Made by a program: the position numbers and the translations under genes. This document shows positions 17,136 to 24,844 of a stretch of DNA of 64,000 nt, piece by piece. Origin of the DNA: Streptomyces sp. S.PNR 29 (lineage in GTDB: Bacteria; Actinomycetota; Actinomycetes; Streptomycetales; Streptomycetaceae); contig NZ_JANUQM010000020.1 of assembly GCF_030386795.1 (NCBI RefSeq), forward strand, positions 1 to 64,000, in the 5' to 3' direction. Positions within the stretch are counted from its first letter, which is position 1; each line of letters opens with the position of its first letter. The notes under the pieces were generated by a model. That model searched no databases, had not been told where the DNA came from, and saw only the letters and a program-made list of their open reading frames with translations.

Positions 17136-18206
17136 TTACGGCAGCTGCGCCGCGGGCGTGCCTGCGGTGCTCTCGGTGGGTACGGAGAGCGGGGCGGACG
17201 GCAGGGCGGACGTGTCCGGAGCCGAGGGAACCGCCGGAGCCTCCGGGACATCCGGAACCTCCGGGACATCCGGAACCGACGGAACGGCAGACGTGACCGG
17301 TATGTCCGGCACGTCCGGCAGGCTCGGCACCTGCGGGACCTCCGCCTCCGGCAGCGAGGGAAGCGGGGACACCTCGGGCAGCGACGGCACGGACAGCGGC
17401 AGCAGCGGCCCGGAGGTGGGGGACGCCGTCGCGTCACGCCCGGAGCCGGCCGATCCGGGCGCGGATCCGCGCGACCCCGGAACGCGCGCCTGACCGGTGC
17501 CGTCGGTGCGGAGCGCCTCCGCGCTCCGGGAGGCGGGGGGCCGCGGTGCCGGATCGTTTCCGCCCCCGTCGAGCGCGTACGGCAGCACGAATCCCGCCAC
17601 CGCCAGCGTGGCCGCGGTCGAGGCGACCGCCGCCGCCTGCACCTTGCCGCCGGCCCGCGTACGCCCCCGCCCGAACAGGAACAGTGCGAAGCCGAGCGTG
17701 CCCGCGAGGGAGTTGCGCAGCGTCCGCCGGGCCCGGGCCAGCAGCGACTCGACCGTCCGGTAGCTCAGCCCCATCCGTACGGCGACCTGGCCGACGTCCA
17801 GGTCCTGCGACTTCAGCCGCAGCGCCTCCGCCTGCCGCGCGGGCAGCTCACCGCTGCGCACCGCCAGCCACCGGGCCTCGGCCCGGTCGCACACCGCCTC
17901 CTCGACGGGCACCGGGCCCGGCGCGACGAGCGTGGGGCTGGTGCGCACCTCGGCCTCACGGTTGACCTGGCGGTACCGGTCCACGCACAGCCGCATGGTC
18001 ACGGTCGTCAGCCAGGCACCGAGGCGCTCGTCGTCCAGGTCGGGGCGTTCCGCGGCGCGCAGCATCGCCTCGTGCACCGCGTCCTCGGCGTCCTCCAGGC
18101 TCATCGACCGGCGCCGGGCCACCTTGAGCAGCTGCTCCCGGTGGCTCCACATGCGCTCCCAGCGGTCGTCGGCCGCTGATGTCTCCGCAGGCATGTTCGT
18201 CGCCAT
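17136..18206 (-). CDS. ECF-like sigma factor fused to a membrane helix and Pro-rich extracytoplasmic tail
   Basis: 356 aa from ATG 18206 (GAAGGGG 7 nt upstream). Region 2 covers about 15-85 (EDAEDAVHEAMLRAAERP, AWLTTVTMRLCVDRYRQVNRE). Region 4 is about 125-175 (LPARQAEALRLKSQDL, MGLSYRTVESLLARARRTL). A hydrophobic segment follows at about 200-222 (AAAVASTAATLAVAGFVLPYAL) and then a 130-residue tail rich in Ser, Pro, Asp and Val with repeats of the form VPSLPDVPD. So sigma factor and membrane sensor are one polypeptide, with no separate anti-sigma gene beside it. It lies 54 nt after the transglycosylase, probably in one operon, and upstream of mce. Confidence 0.82.
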   Translation of the reverse strand: MATNMPAETSAADDRWERMWSHREQLLKVARRRSMSLEDAEDAVHEAMLRAAERPDLDDERLGAWLTTVTMRLCVDRYRQVNREAEVRTSPTLVAPGPVPVEEAVCDRAEARWLAVRSGELPARQAEALRLKSQDLDVGQVAVRMGLSYRTVESLLARARRTLRNSLAGTLGFALFLFGRGRTRAGGKVQAAAVASTAATLAVAGFVLPYALDGGGNDPAPRPPASRSAEALRTDGTGQARVPGSRGSAPGSAGSGRDATASPTSGPLLPLSVPSLPEVSPLPSLPEAEVPQVPSLPDVPDIPVTSAVPSVPDVPEVPDVPEAPAVPSAPDTSALPSAPLSVPTESTAGTPAAQLP

Positions 18207-18260
18207 GAGGGCCCCTTCGCGCTCACCCACCGGTTGCGTGCCGTCCGGCGGGTGGCGACA

Positions 18261-19319
18261 TTACCGCCCGGTAGCCGCGGTTGTGGAGGGGGTGGCGGCC
18301 ATTGATGCCACACCGTTGCTGGTCAGCGGTTCCCCGCTGGGGAGGAGGTCGCCGCCGGGCAGGCCGAGGCTCGGGGCGGGCGCGGGGAGTTCGGGCTCGG
18401 GTGTCCTGGTGGACGGCCGGGACGGGGTGGGGGTGGGCGGGGGTGGGGTGGCTCTCGGACGGGGGGACGGACTCGGCTTCGGCGTGGGTTTCGGCCGCGA
18501 CGGCTCATGACGTGCCGAGGGCTCCCCGGAACCGGAATCGGAGACGGAGCCGGGGCCGGGGCCGGAACGGTCCGGCACCACTCGATGCCCGGACAGGAAG
18601 TAGCTGTACCAGGCCCGGACCGTGCGCAGATATGCCGACGACTGGTTGTAGCCGAGGATCGCCCGGTCCAGCTCGGCGGAGTCGGACAGGTCCCGTCCGC
18701 CCGCGCACAGATACCGCCCGGCGGCGAGCGCGGCGTCGAAGACGTTGCCCGGGTCCAGACGGCCGTCGCCGTTGCCGTCCGCACCCCAGCGGGCCCAGGT
18801 CGACGGGATGAACTGCATGGGGCCGACCGCACGGTCGTAGACGGCGTCCCCGTCGTAGGCGCCGCCGTCGGTGTCCCGGATGAGGGCGAAGGCTCCGCCG
18901 TCCAGCCGCGGTCCGAGGATCGGCGTGCGCGTCGTCCCGTCCGCGGTCACCCGGCCGCCCCCGGCCTGTCCCGACTCCACCTGTCCGATCGCGGCCAGCA
19001 GCTGCCACCGCAGGTGGCATCCGGGAGCGGTGCGGGCGAGCTCCGCCTCGGCGTGCCGGTAGGCGGCGAACACGCTCGCCGGCAGCGCGGCGCCGGACGT
19101 CGGCGTTCCGCCTCTGCGCCTCTCTGCCCGCAGCGGCGGGAGATCGGTGCGGTACGGGGTGTCACCGGACACGCTCGGCCCGTGGTCCGCGGGTGCCGGC
19201 CGTACGGGCGCCGAAGCCCGCGCCGGTACCGCCCCCGGCGCCTGCGACGCGGTGAGCGCCGCCATGGCCGCCAGCGCCACCGCCGTACCCCTGGTCCGTC
19301 TGACTCGCTGCCCTGCCAC
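18261..19319 (-). CDS. Secreted lytic murein transglycosylase (MltB/SLT_2 type)
   Basis: 352 aa from GTG 19319 (GGGAGGGG upstream). Signal peptide about 1-37 ending VPARASA. Catalytic domain about 83-260: LLAAIGQVESG (Glu115 as expected general acid), then GPMQFIPSTWARWGADGNGDGRLDPGNVFDAALAAGRYLC, typical of MltB-like enzymes, followed by AILGYNQSSAYLRTVRAWYSYF. A long Pro/Ser-rich tail follows. It would cleave peptidoglycan glycan strands in the wall. First gene of a likely operon with the sigma factor, pairing wall remodelling with the lipid-transport regulon. Confidence 0.88.
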   Translation of the reverse strand: MAGQRVRRTRGTAVALAAMAALTASQAPGAVPARASAPVRPAPADHGPSVSGDTPYRTDLPPLRAERRRGGTPTSGAALPASVFAAYRHAEAELARTAPGCHLRWQLLAAIGQVESGQAGGGRVTADGTTRTPILGPRLDGGAFALIRDTDGGAYDGDAVYDRAVGPMQFIPSTWARWGADGNGDGRLDPGNVFDAALAAGRYLCAGGRDLSDSAELDRAILGYNQSSAYLRTVRAWYSYFLSGHRVVPDRSGPGPGSVSDSGSGEPSARHEPSRPKPTPKPSPSPRPRATPPPPTPTPSRPSTRTPEPELPAPAPSLGLPGGDLLPSGEPLTSNGVASMAATPSTTAATGR

Positions 19320-19350
19320 GTTCAGGTCCCCTCCCTGTGAGCTGCCGTCG

Positions 19351-19386
19351 TCTGCTCTACGGGCCAGGGCGGCGGGTCCGTCGCGG
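19351..19386 (-). promoter_or_regulatory. Shared promoter-like motif upstream of the transglycosylase-sigma operon
   Basis: Minus strand: CCGCGACGGAC, 14-nt spacer, CGTAGAGCAGA, 32 nt before the GTG start. Both blocks are identical to those before the mce operon at 17038-17073. If the downstream sigma factor uses this site it would be autoregulated. Confidence 0.55.
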
Positions 19387-19442
19387 GGATCCCGTGGCCG
19401 AGGGGACTGCCCAGCCTCGGCGCCGCGCGTTAGGTTGAGCGC

Positions 19443-19694
19443 GTGCGACTGAAAGTGGAGTTCACGACCGAGCCCTTCGACCTCGACGAGGCGCCCGCGC
19501 ACGCGCTGGTGGCCCGTGAGGTCATCGAGGCGGCTGACCTGGACGCGGTGGACGTCGGCCCGTTCGGCAACACCGCCGAGGGGCGCGCCGACGCGGTGCT
19601 CGGCGCCGTGGACGCAGTGCTGCGCAAGACCCTGGAGGCCGGTGCCACCCGGATCTCGCTGCAGGTCAACGTGGTCGGGGAGGACAGCCGGTGA
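19443..19694 (+). CDS. YkoF/MTH1187-like thiamine-binding small protein
   Basis: 83 aa from GTG 19443. The single ferredoxin-like unit has beta-strand LKVEFTTEP, helix HALVAREVIEAADL, VDVGPFGNTAEGRADAVLGAVDAVLRKTLEAGATRISLQVNV. This matches the MTH1187/YkoF family (GTxxEG, then a long helix and GAxRVxxxIKI), whose members bind thiamine or hydroxymethylpyrimidine. It overlaps the next gene by 4 nt (GTGA), so the two are co-translated. No transporter genes are adjacent, so the role is uncertain. Confidence 0.6.
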   Translation: MRLKVEFTTEPFDLDEAPAHALVAREVIEAADLDAVDVGPFGNTAEGRADAVLGAVDAVLRKTLEAGATRISLQVNVVGEDSR

Positions 19695-20050
19695 CCCGCA
19701 CCGGGGACGAGCCGTTCATCGCGGCCGTGAAACCGCTGGTCGACGCCATGGGCGGCGAGATGCTCCCACCGGACGAGGCCGGCCCCGACGACGTCGTGCT
19801 CTCCTGGGAGGGCGCCGACGTCGTCGCCGTACGCCTGCCGCAGCTGGCCGACTCCCTGGACCACATCCTGGCCGCCATGGAGCGCAAGACGGGCAAACCG
19901 CTGGCCGAACTGGACCGCAAGGCCAAGCAGGAGGTCGTACGGACACTGGAGGCACGCGGCGCCTTCTCCGTACGGCACGGCGTGGAAACCGTGGCGAGCG
20001 CGCTCGGGGTGAGCCGGTTCACCGTCTACAACTACCTGAACCGGTCGTAG
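19691..20050 (+). CDS. HTH protein with YheO-like C-terminal domain
   Basis: 119 aa; GTG 19691 overlaps the previous stop. The C-terminal 60 residues hold a recruitment helix (LDRKAKQEVVRTLEARGAFSVRHGVE) and an HTH of HTH_22 type (TVASALGVSRFTVYNYLNRS), as in YheO/DauR-like regulators. The N-terminal part (about 1-55) is short and lacks a full PAS domain. It is probably a DNA-binding partner of the thiamine-binding-like protein; targets unknown. Confidence 0.65.
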   Translation: MTRTGDEPFIAAVKPLVDAMGGEMLPPDEAGPDDVVLSWEGADVVAVRLPQLADSLDHILAAMERKTGKPLAELDRKAKQEVVRTLEARGAFSVRHGVETVASALGVSRFTVYNYLNRS

Positions 20051-20231
20051 AGCCTCCTCTGTTCTCCGGTCTCTTCGCTCCCTCGTTTCCTTTGGATCGT
20101 TGACGAGTTGATTATTGGGGCCTACGGAGCAAGGTGTCCCCATGTTGCGATCACTGCGGGATCGTGCTGCGCTGAAAGGGTCTCTTTGCTGCTATGAAAT
20201 CGCCGGACTGGTCTCCGTGGGAGTAACCGTC

Positions 20232-20771
20232 ATGCGCATACGGAAAAGAATCTCGCGTATCGCGACGGTCACAACAACAGCAGTAACCCTGGTTGGTGGG
20301 CTTGTGGCGTCTCCGGCCAGTGCGGGCTCAACCAAGGGCTTGGAGTTCCAAGACATCCCGTGCAACTCGCTGCAGGGGTCAGGAACCTATTCAGACCCTC
20401 TGAGGCTCGGATCAGTCGGCCGTCCCATCTTCCTCTCGGAGTGTCCGCCCCTGCGCTCGGGTGTTGGGTACAACGTCAGATATTTCAGCTTCGAGTACGA
20501 GCAGAACCCTTCTCAGGATTCCTTCGCCGGCACTTTCTACATGGTGAGCGGGACGGGCGCGAGCGGTGTTCATCCGCGAATGTCCTTGAATGGGGTCACC
20601 ATGAGGCATTCGCTCGACGCGAAGTTCACGCGGCTCGGTGATCTGGAAGGCTTCGCCCACGCGACGGCCGGCCTACCGGCTGAGGGGACGTGGCGTCTGG
20701 GCGCTGAGAAGCTGAGCAGCCCGCTGGGCTCTCTGGTGACTGAGGAATTCAATGTGGTGATCGTGCCGTAG
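20232..20771 (+). CDS. Secreted protein of unknown function
   Basis: 179 aa from ATG 20232 (GGGAG 8 nt upstream). Signal peptide MRIRKRISRIATVTTTAVTL with cleavage expected after ASPASA. The mature part, about 145 residues, has two Cys and a CNSLQGSGTYSDPLRLG block followed by an all-beta-looking region (YNVRYFSFEYEQN, FAGTFYMVSGTG), suggesting a jelly-roll or PPC-like fold (weak inference). Codon use is less GC-biased than in neighbouring genes. Followed by a second lower-GC secreted orphan. Confidence 0.65.
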   Translation: MRIRKRISRIATVTTTAVTLVGGLVASPASAGSTKGLEFQDIPCNSLQGSGTYSDPLRLGSVGRPIFLSECPPLRSGVGYNVRYFSFEYEQNPSQDSFAGTFYMVSGTGASGVHPRMSLNGVTMRHSLDAKFTRLGDLEGFAHATAGLPAEGTWRLGAEKLSSPLGSLVTEEFNVVIVP

Positions 20772-20803
20772 AGGTATAGAACCACCTCGCGGAAAAGAAG
20801 GTT

Positions 20804-21280
20804 GTGGGGTGTCTCCCCGTGTCTGGATGGAAGCGTCATCTTTTTCTCGCCACCCTCGTTACGGCCCTGATCGGTGCCCCTGTCGTCCCCACCGGTGCGC
20901 TATCAACAGGCACCGATCCCGCCCCCATGGGGACAACAGCGACCGGGACATGGTGGAAGCCGTCAGAAGATGAATTCAGTGCCTCGTCGGTATGGTTCTT
21001 TGATCCAATTCGCGAGAAGATACCTTATGGTTGGCGGAAGGATTACCAACCCACAGGGTCGGTCGTCCCATTTGAGAAGCAATTCAGCTTCACATATACC
21101 TACCAGTGGCCGAATCAACTGCTGTTGACCTACCCAACCGGAACGCGGCAAACCCTGACCTTGCGTGAGTACGACAAGCCAAGTGATGCTCTAGAGGTCG
21201 ATTGGAACGGTCACATCCAGACCTGGTATGGCTGTTCTTCTGGAAAGATGCCGGCTGCTGTGCAGGCCGCCTGCCGATAA
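20804..21280 (+). CDS. Secreted protein of unknown function, low GC
   Basis: 158 aa from GTG 20804 (GTG 20819 is an alternative; neither has an ideal ribosome site). Signal-like N-terminus HLFLATLVTALIGAPVVPTGA. The mature protein is rich in Trp and Tyr (WWKPSEDEF, WFFDPIREKIPYGWRKDY, FTYTYQWPNQLLLTYP) and ends YGCSSGKMPAAVQAACR. The segment around 20960-21230 is roughly 50 percent GC, far below its surroundings, and uses A/T-ending codons, suggesting horizontal gain. No family recognised. Confidence 0.6.
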   Translation: MGCLPVSGWKRHLFLATLVTALIGAPVVPTGALSTGTDPAPMGTTATGTWWKPSEDEFSASSVWFFDPIREKIPYGWRKDYQPTGSVVPFEKQFSFTYTYQWPNQLLLTYPTGTRQTLTLREYDKPSDALEVDWNGHIQTWYGCSSGKMPAAVQAACR

Positions 21281-21357
21281 CGATCATTCAACGAGTGGCA
21301 GCCAGGGCGAGCGAACGCCTGATCGAACCCAAAACGGCCGCTGTGCAGGCCGCCTGC
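21257..21357 (+). repeat. Two 18-bp direct repeats with palindromic core
   Basis: GCTGTGCAGGCCGCCTGC occurs at 21257-21274, in the last codons of the low-GC gene, and at 21340-21357. The copies are 83 bp apart. Each contains the near-palindrome GCAGGC-C-GCCTGC. The second copy reads AAVQAACG in the frame that matches the gene's terminal AAVQAACR, so it looks like a duplicated gene end or recombination scar. Confidence 0.5.
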
Positions 21358-21505
21358 GGTCGACCTTCTTCGCAGGTCCCCTCGGCGGCAGAGCGGTACC
21401 CCAGGGCGACCAGTACCGTCCGACCCGCCACGCATCGGCCGTCACGCGTATGACCAGCGCGTTCGCCCCTTCGGGGGGTTTGAAGACCGCTGTCTTGTCG
21501 CTCAT
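21284..21505 (-). CDS. Possible small protein (weak)
   Basis: An open frame of about 73 codons from ATG 21505 begins SDKTAVFKPPEGANALVIRVTADAWRVG and becomes Arg/Pro-rich. The first 30 residues look protein-like but no ribosome site is convincing and no family is recognised. It fills most of the 313-nt gap between the low-GC gene and the antiporter and may be the start of a truncated gene. Confidence 0.25.
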   Translation of the reverse strand: MSDKTAVFKPPEGANALVIRVTADAWRVGRYWSPWGTALPPRGPAKKVDRRRPAQRPFWVRSGVRSPWLPLVE

Positions 21506-21593
21506 ATGACTATCTGTCATGACTCCCCTAGTGGTTTCCGGCCACTTCCCTCGATGCCGGGTCGGCACGAGTCGCAGAGTCGGAGGCGGGCTC

Positions 21594-22943
21594 ATGTCCC
21601 TGGCAGCGGCCGAAGTGGCCCAGATACTCATCGTCCTGACCGTCTTCCTGATAGCGGCGCACCTCGGCGGCTACGTCTTCGCGCTGCTGCGTCAGCCCCC
21701 GGTCATCGGGGAGGTCGTCGGAGGGCTGCTGCTCGGCGGCAGTGTCCTCGGCCTGTTCGTCCCCGCGGCCCCCGGCTGGCTGGGGCCCCCGGCCGGTCCC
21801 ACCGCCCATGTCCTCGGTGCGGTCTACCAGCTCGGCATGCTCCTCATGGTGTTCCTGGCCGGTCTGGAGATGCCCGGGAGCGGCCAGGGCGGGGAACGCA
21901 GGACCATTGTCTTCACCACCGTCAGCGGCCTGGTGATTCCCTTCGCGGGAGGGCTGGCCGTCGCCCAGCTGGTCGACACCGGTGACCTGGCCGGACGCCA
22001 CGGATCCGCGACGAGCATCTCGCTGGTCCTGGGACTGGCCATCGCGGTGACCAGCATCCCGGTCATCTCCCGCATCATGCTCGACCTGGGCATCCTGGGC
22101 AGCGTCTTCGCCCGGACGGTGCTGGCCGTAGCCGTCGTCGAAGACGTCCTGCTGTATGTCGTCCTGGCTGTGATCCTCGGTATCGCCCATGTCCAGGCAG
22201 GGGCCGCATACGGCTTGCCCACGCTGCTCCCCGCCGGCTCGGTCGGCTGGGAGGTGGCGTACTTCGCGACCGCGTCACTCCTGTTCTTCGCGATCCTCCT
22301 TCCCTGGGGCCGGCCGGCGTTCCGCCTTCTCACCTCCAGCCCCGTGGGCGTGCTGGAGCGGCGCAGTCCTGCGGCGTTCCGCCTGATGTTCCTGTTCGCG
22401 CTGTGCCTGTGCTGCCTGGGGCTGGGGATCGATCCGATCTTCGGCGCACTCATGGCGGGCATCGCCATGGCCGACCGGCAAGGGGAGCGGCGGGCGGGAA
22501 CGGAGGCGCCGGAGCTGCGCGCGGTGCGAGGGTTCGCGCTGGCCTTCTTCGTGCCGATCTACTTCGCACTCGTCGGCTTCCGTCTGAACCTCGTCCGCGA
22601 TCTGGACCTGCTCTTCTTCGGCTGGCTGTTCGTGCTGGCCTGTGCGATCAAGTTCGGCAGCGTGTGGCTGGGGGCGCGCCTGGCCGGCCGGAGTGCGGCG
22701 TGGTCCACCCATTTCGCCGTGGCGATGAACGCCCGCGGCGGCCCCGGCATCGTCCTGGCGACGGTGACCTTCGGGGCCGGTGTGATCAACGAGCGGTTCT
22801 TCGTGGCGCTGGTGCTGCTGTCCATCGTGACTTCGCAGCTGGCCGGCGCCTGGCTGATCCGGGCGATGACGAAGCACCCCGGGTTCGAGGAGGCGGACGC
22901 CGAGGCGGCCACCACGCCCGCGGCGCCGAGCGAGAGCGGCTGA
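21594..22943 (+). CDS. CPA2-family cation:proton antiporter
   Basis: 449 aa from ATG 21594 (GGAGGCGGG 7 nt upstream). Twelve or so hydrophobic segments. Typical Na+/H+ exchanger (PF00999) blocks: LLRQPPVIGEVVGGLLLG at the second helix, GMLLMVFLAGLEM, SIPVISRIMLDLGILGSVFARTVLAVAVVEDVLLYVVLA, NARGGPGIVLATVTF. There is no C-terminal RCK/TrkA domain, so it is a short form; it ends in an acidic Ala-rich tail. Expected to exchange monovalent cations or drugs for protons. Not obviously linked to the following uric acid operon. Confidence 0.9.
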   Translation: MSLAAAEVAQILIVLTVFLIAAHLGGYVFALLRQPPVIGEVVGGLLLGGSVLGLFVPAAPGWLGPPAGPTAHVLGAVYQLGMLLMVFLAGLEMPGSGQGGERRTIVFTTVSGLVIPFAGGLAVAQLVDTGDLAGRHGSATSISLVLGLAIAVTSIPVISRIMLDLGILGSVFARTVLAVAVVEDVLLYVVLAVILGIAHVQAGAAYGLPTLLPAGSVGWEVAYFATASLLFFAILLPWGRPAFRLLTSSPVGVLERRSPAAFRLMFLFALCLCCLGLGIDPIFGALMAGIAMADRQGERRAGTEAPELRAVRGFALAFFVPIYFALVGFRLNLVRDLDLLFFGWLFVLACAIKFGSVWLGARLAGRSAAWSTHFAVAMNARGGPGIVLATVTFGAGVINERFFVALVLLSIVTSQLAGAWLIRAMTKHPGFEEADAEAATTPAAPSESG

Positions 22944-22985
22944 GAGGCGGGCCCAGGGACCCGCACTTCCGGCACCGCCTATTTT

Positions 22986-23000
22986 TCAACAATCTGTTGA
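22986..23000 (+). promoter_or_regulatory. Palindromic operator candidate of the uric acid operon
   Basis: TCAACA-ATC-TGTTGA is a perfect 6-bp-arm inverted repeat. Its right arm overlaps a TTGACG -35-like hexamer (22997-23002) 64 nt before uraD. A repressor bound here would block the promoter. It differs from the AllR-type TTCC-N7-RGAA sites, so a separate regulator is implied. Confidence 0.5.
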
Positions 23001-23065
23001 CGTTCATGGTCCGGAGGGCGTTAGCTGGTCCCAGCCCGTCCAGCAACACGGCCACGGAGGCTCCC

Positions 23066-23587
23066 GTGACTTCGAGTTCTTCGACGCCGGGCCTCGCCCG
23101 GTTCAACGCCCTGCGGGAGCAGGCGGCGACCGCGCTGCTCCGCGAGGCGTGTACCTCGGCGGAGTGGGGGCGCAGACTGCTCGCGGGCCGCCCGTACGCC
23201 ACGGTCGACGACCTCCTCGCCGCGAGCGACGCGGCCATGGCCGAACTGTCCGAGCAGGACCTGGCGGAGGCCATGGCCGGGCACCCGCCCATCGGCCGTC
23301 CCCAGCCGGGCGACCCGACGTCGGCCCGGGAACAGCGCGGCATGGCGGGCGCCTCCGAGCGGCTCAAGGCGGAGATGCTGGAGCTGAACCTGGCCTACCA
23401 GGAGAAGTTCGGCCATGTCTTCCTCATCTGCGCCACCGGGAAGACCGGCGAGCAGATGCGCGACGCGGTCAAGGAACGGATCGGCAACGCGCCCGAGCAG
23501 GAGCGCGAGATCGTCCGCAGCGAACTGGGGAACATCAACCGCATCCGGCTCACCCGACTCGTGGAACAAGAGGACGACGACCGATGA
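23066..23587 (+). CDS. uraD: OHCU decarboxylase
   Basis: 173 aa from GTG 23066 (GGAGG 5 nt upstream). 2-oxo-4-hydroxy-4-carboxy-5-ureidoimidazoline decarboxylase, last step of uric acid to (S)-allantoin. Family markers: FNALREQAATALLREAC at the start, GHPPIGRP with the catalytic His (about residue 72), EMLELNLAYQEKFGHVFLICATGKTG and the terminal NINRIRLTRLVEQ. First gene of the uraD-uraH-uox-deaminase operon; its stop overlaps the uraH start (ATGA). Confidence 0.92.
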   Translation: MTSSSSTPGLARFNALREQAATALLREACTSAEWGRRLLAGRPYATVDDLLAASDAAMAELSEQDLAEAMAGHPPIGRPQPGDPTSAREQRGMAGASERLKAEMLELNLAYQEKFGHVFLICATGKTGEQMRDAVKERIGNAPEQEREIVRSELGNINRIRLTRLVEQEDDDR

Positions 23588-23925
23588 GTACCGCATCGGT
23601 GTCCACGCACATCCTGGACACCAGCATCGGCCACCCCGCCCAGGGCGTGCCCGTCTCACTGTCAGCACGCTCGGGTGCCGAGTGGACGATGCTCGGCGCC
23701 TCCGCCACGGATGCCGACGGACGCTGCAAGGACCTTCCGGCACCGCCGGCGGGCACCACCCACGTACGGCTCACCTTCGACACCGAGGCGTACCTCTCCG
23801 CGCACCGGGACAGCGGAGCGTTCTTTCCGGAGGTGACGGTCACCTTCGCCGTCGTACCGGGCGAGCACTACCACGTACCGCTGCTGCTCAACCCGTTCGG
23901 CTACTCCGTATACCGAGGGAGCTAG
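23584..23925 (+). CDS. uraH: 5-hydroxyisourate hydrolase (transthyretin-like)
   Basis: 113 aa. Hydrolyses the uricase product 5-hydroxyisourate to OHCU. Markers: STHILDTSIGHPAQGVPV near the N-terminus with the conserved His, YHVPLLLNPFGYSVYRGS at the end; C-terminal YRGS is the defining tetrapeptide of this family. Coupled by ATGA overlap to uraD and 6 nt before uricase. Confidence 0.95.
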   Translation: MSTASVSTHILDTSIGHPAQGVPVSLSARSGAEWTMLGASATDADGRCKDLPAPPAGTTHVRLTFDTEAYLSAHRDSGAFFPEVTVTFAVVPGEHYHVPLLLNPFGYSVYRGS

Positions 23926-23931
23926 CGCACC

Positions 23932-24834
23932 ATGCCCATCCTTGGACAGAACCAGTACGGCAAGGCCGAGAACCGGGTCGTGCGCATCACGCGGGACGGC
24001 GCCACCCACCACATCAAGGACCTGAACGTCTCGGTCTCCCTGAGCGGCGACATGGACGAGGTCCACTACTCCGGTTCGAACGCCAACGTGCTGCCGACCG
24101 ACACCACCAAGAACACGGTGTACGCCTTCGCCAAGGAGTACGGCATCGAGTCCGCCGAGCAGTTCGGCATCCACCTCGCCCGCCACTTCGTCACCTCCCA
24201 GCAGCCGATCCACCGCGCCCGCATCCGTATCGAGGAGTACGCCTGGGAGCGCATCGAGCACTCCGGGAAGGGCGCGCACTCCTTCGTCAGGAGGGGCCAG
24301 GAGACGCGGCTGGCGCAGATCACCTACGACGGTGAGGCGTGGGAAGTCGTCTCCGGCCTCAAGGACCTGACGGTCATGAACTCGACCGACTCCGAGTTCT
24401 GGGGCTACGTCAAGGACAAGTACACGACGCTCCCTGAGGCGTACGACCGTATCCTCGCCACCGAGGTCTCCGGCCGCTGGCGCTTCAACTGGACCGGCGA
24501 CGAGCAGCAGACGCCCGACTGGGACGAGTCGTACGCACAGGTCAAAGGGCATCTGCTCCGGGCCTTCGCCGAGACGTACTCCCTGTCGCTCCAGCAGACG
24601 CTGTACCAGATGGGCGCGCGGATCATCGACCACCGCGGCGAGATCGACGAGGTCCGCTTCTCCCTCCCGAACAAGCACCACTTCCTGGTGGACCTGGAGC
24701 CGTTCGGGCTGAAGAACGACACCGCCGACGGAGCCGTGTACTTCGCTGCCGACCGCCCGTACGGCCTGATCGAGGCCACCGTCCTGCGGGACGGGTGCGA
24801 GGCGAAGATCCCGGCGGACCTCACCAACCTCTGA
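23932..24834 (+). CDS. uox: Urate oxidase (uricase)
   Basis: 300 aa, normal length for a two-domain T-fold uricase. Cofactor-free oxidation of urate to 5-hydroxyisourate. Markers: YGKAENRVVRITRDG (N-terminal Lys), DTTKNTVYAFAKEYGIESAEQFG (active-site Thr), RHFVTSQQPIHRARIRIEEYAWERI, and LPNKHHFLVDLEPFGLKN. No peroxisomal signal, as expected. Lies between uraH and the deaminase with short gaps, so co-transcribed. Confidence 0.95.
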   Translation: MPILGQNQYGKAENRVVRITRDGATHHIKDLNVSVSLSGDMDEVHYSGSNANVLPTDTTKNTVYAFAKEYGIESAEQFGIHLARHFVTSQQPIHRARIRIEEYAWERIEHSGKGAHSFVRRGQETRLAQITYDGEAWEVVSGLKDLTVMNSTDSEFWGYVKDKYTTLPEAYDRILATEVSGRWRFNWTGDEQQTPDWDESYAQVKGHLLRAFAETYSLSLQQTLYQMGARIIDHRGEIDEVRFSLPNKHHFLVDLEPFGLKNDTADGAVYFAADRPYGLIEATVLRDGCEAKIPADLTNL

Positions 24835-24844
24835 AGGACGCACC

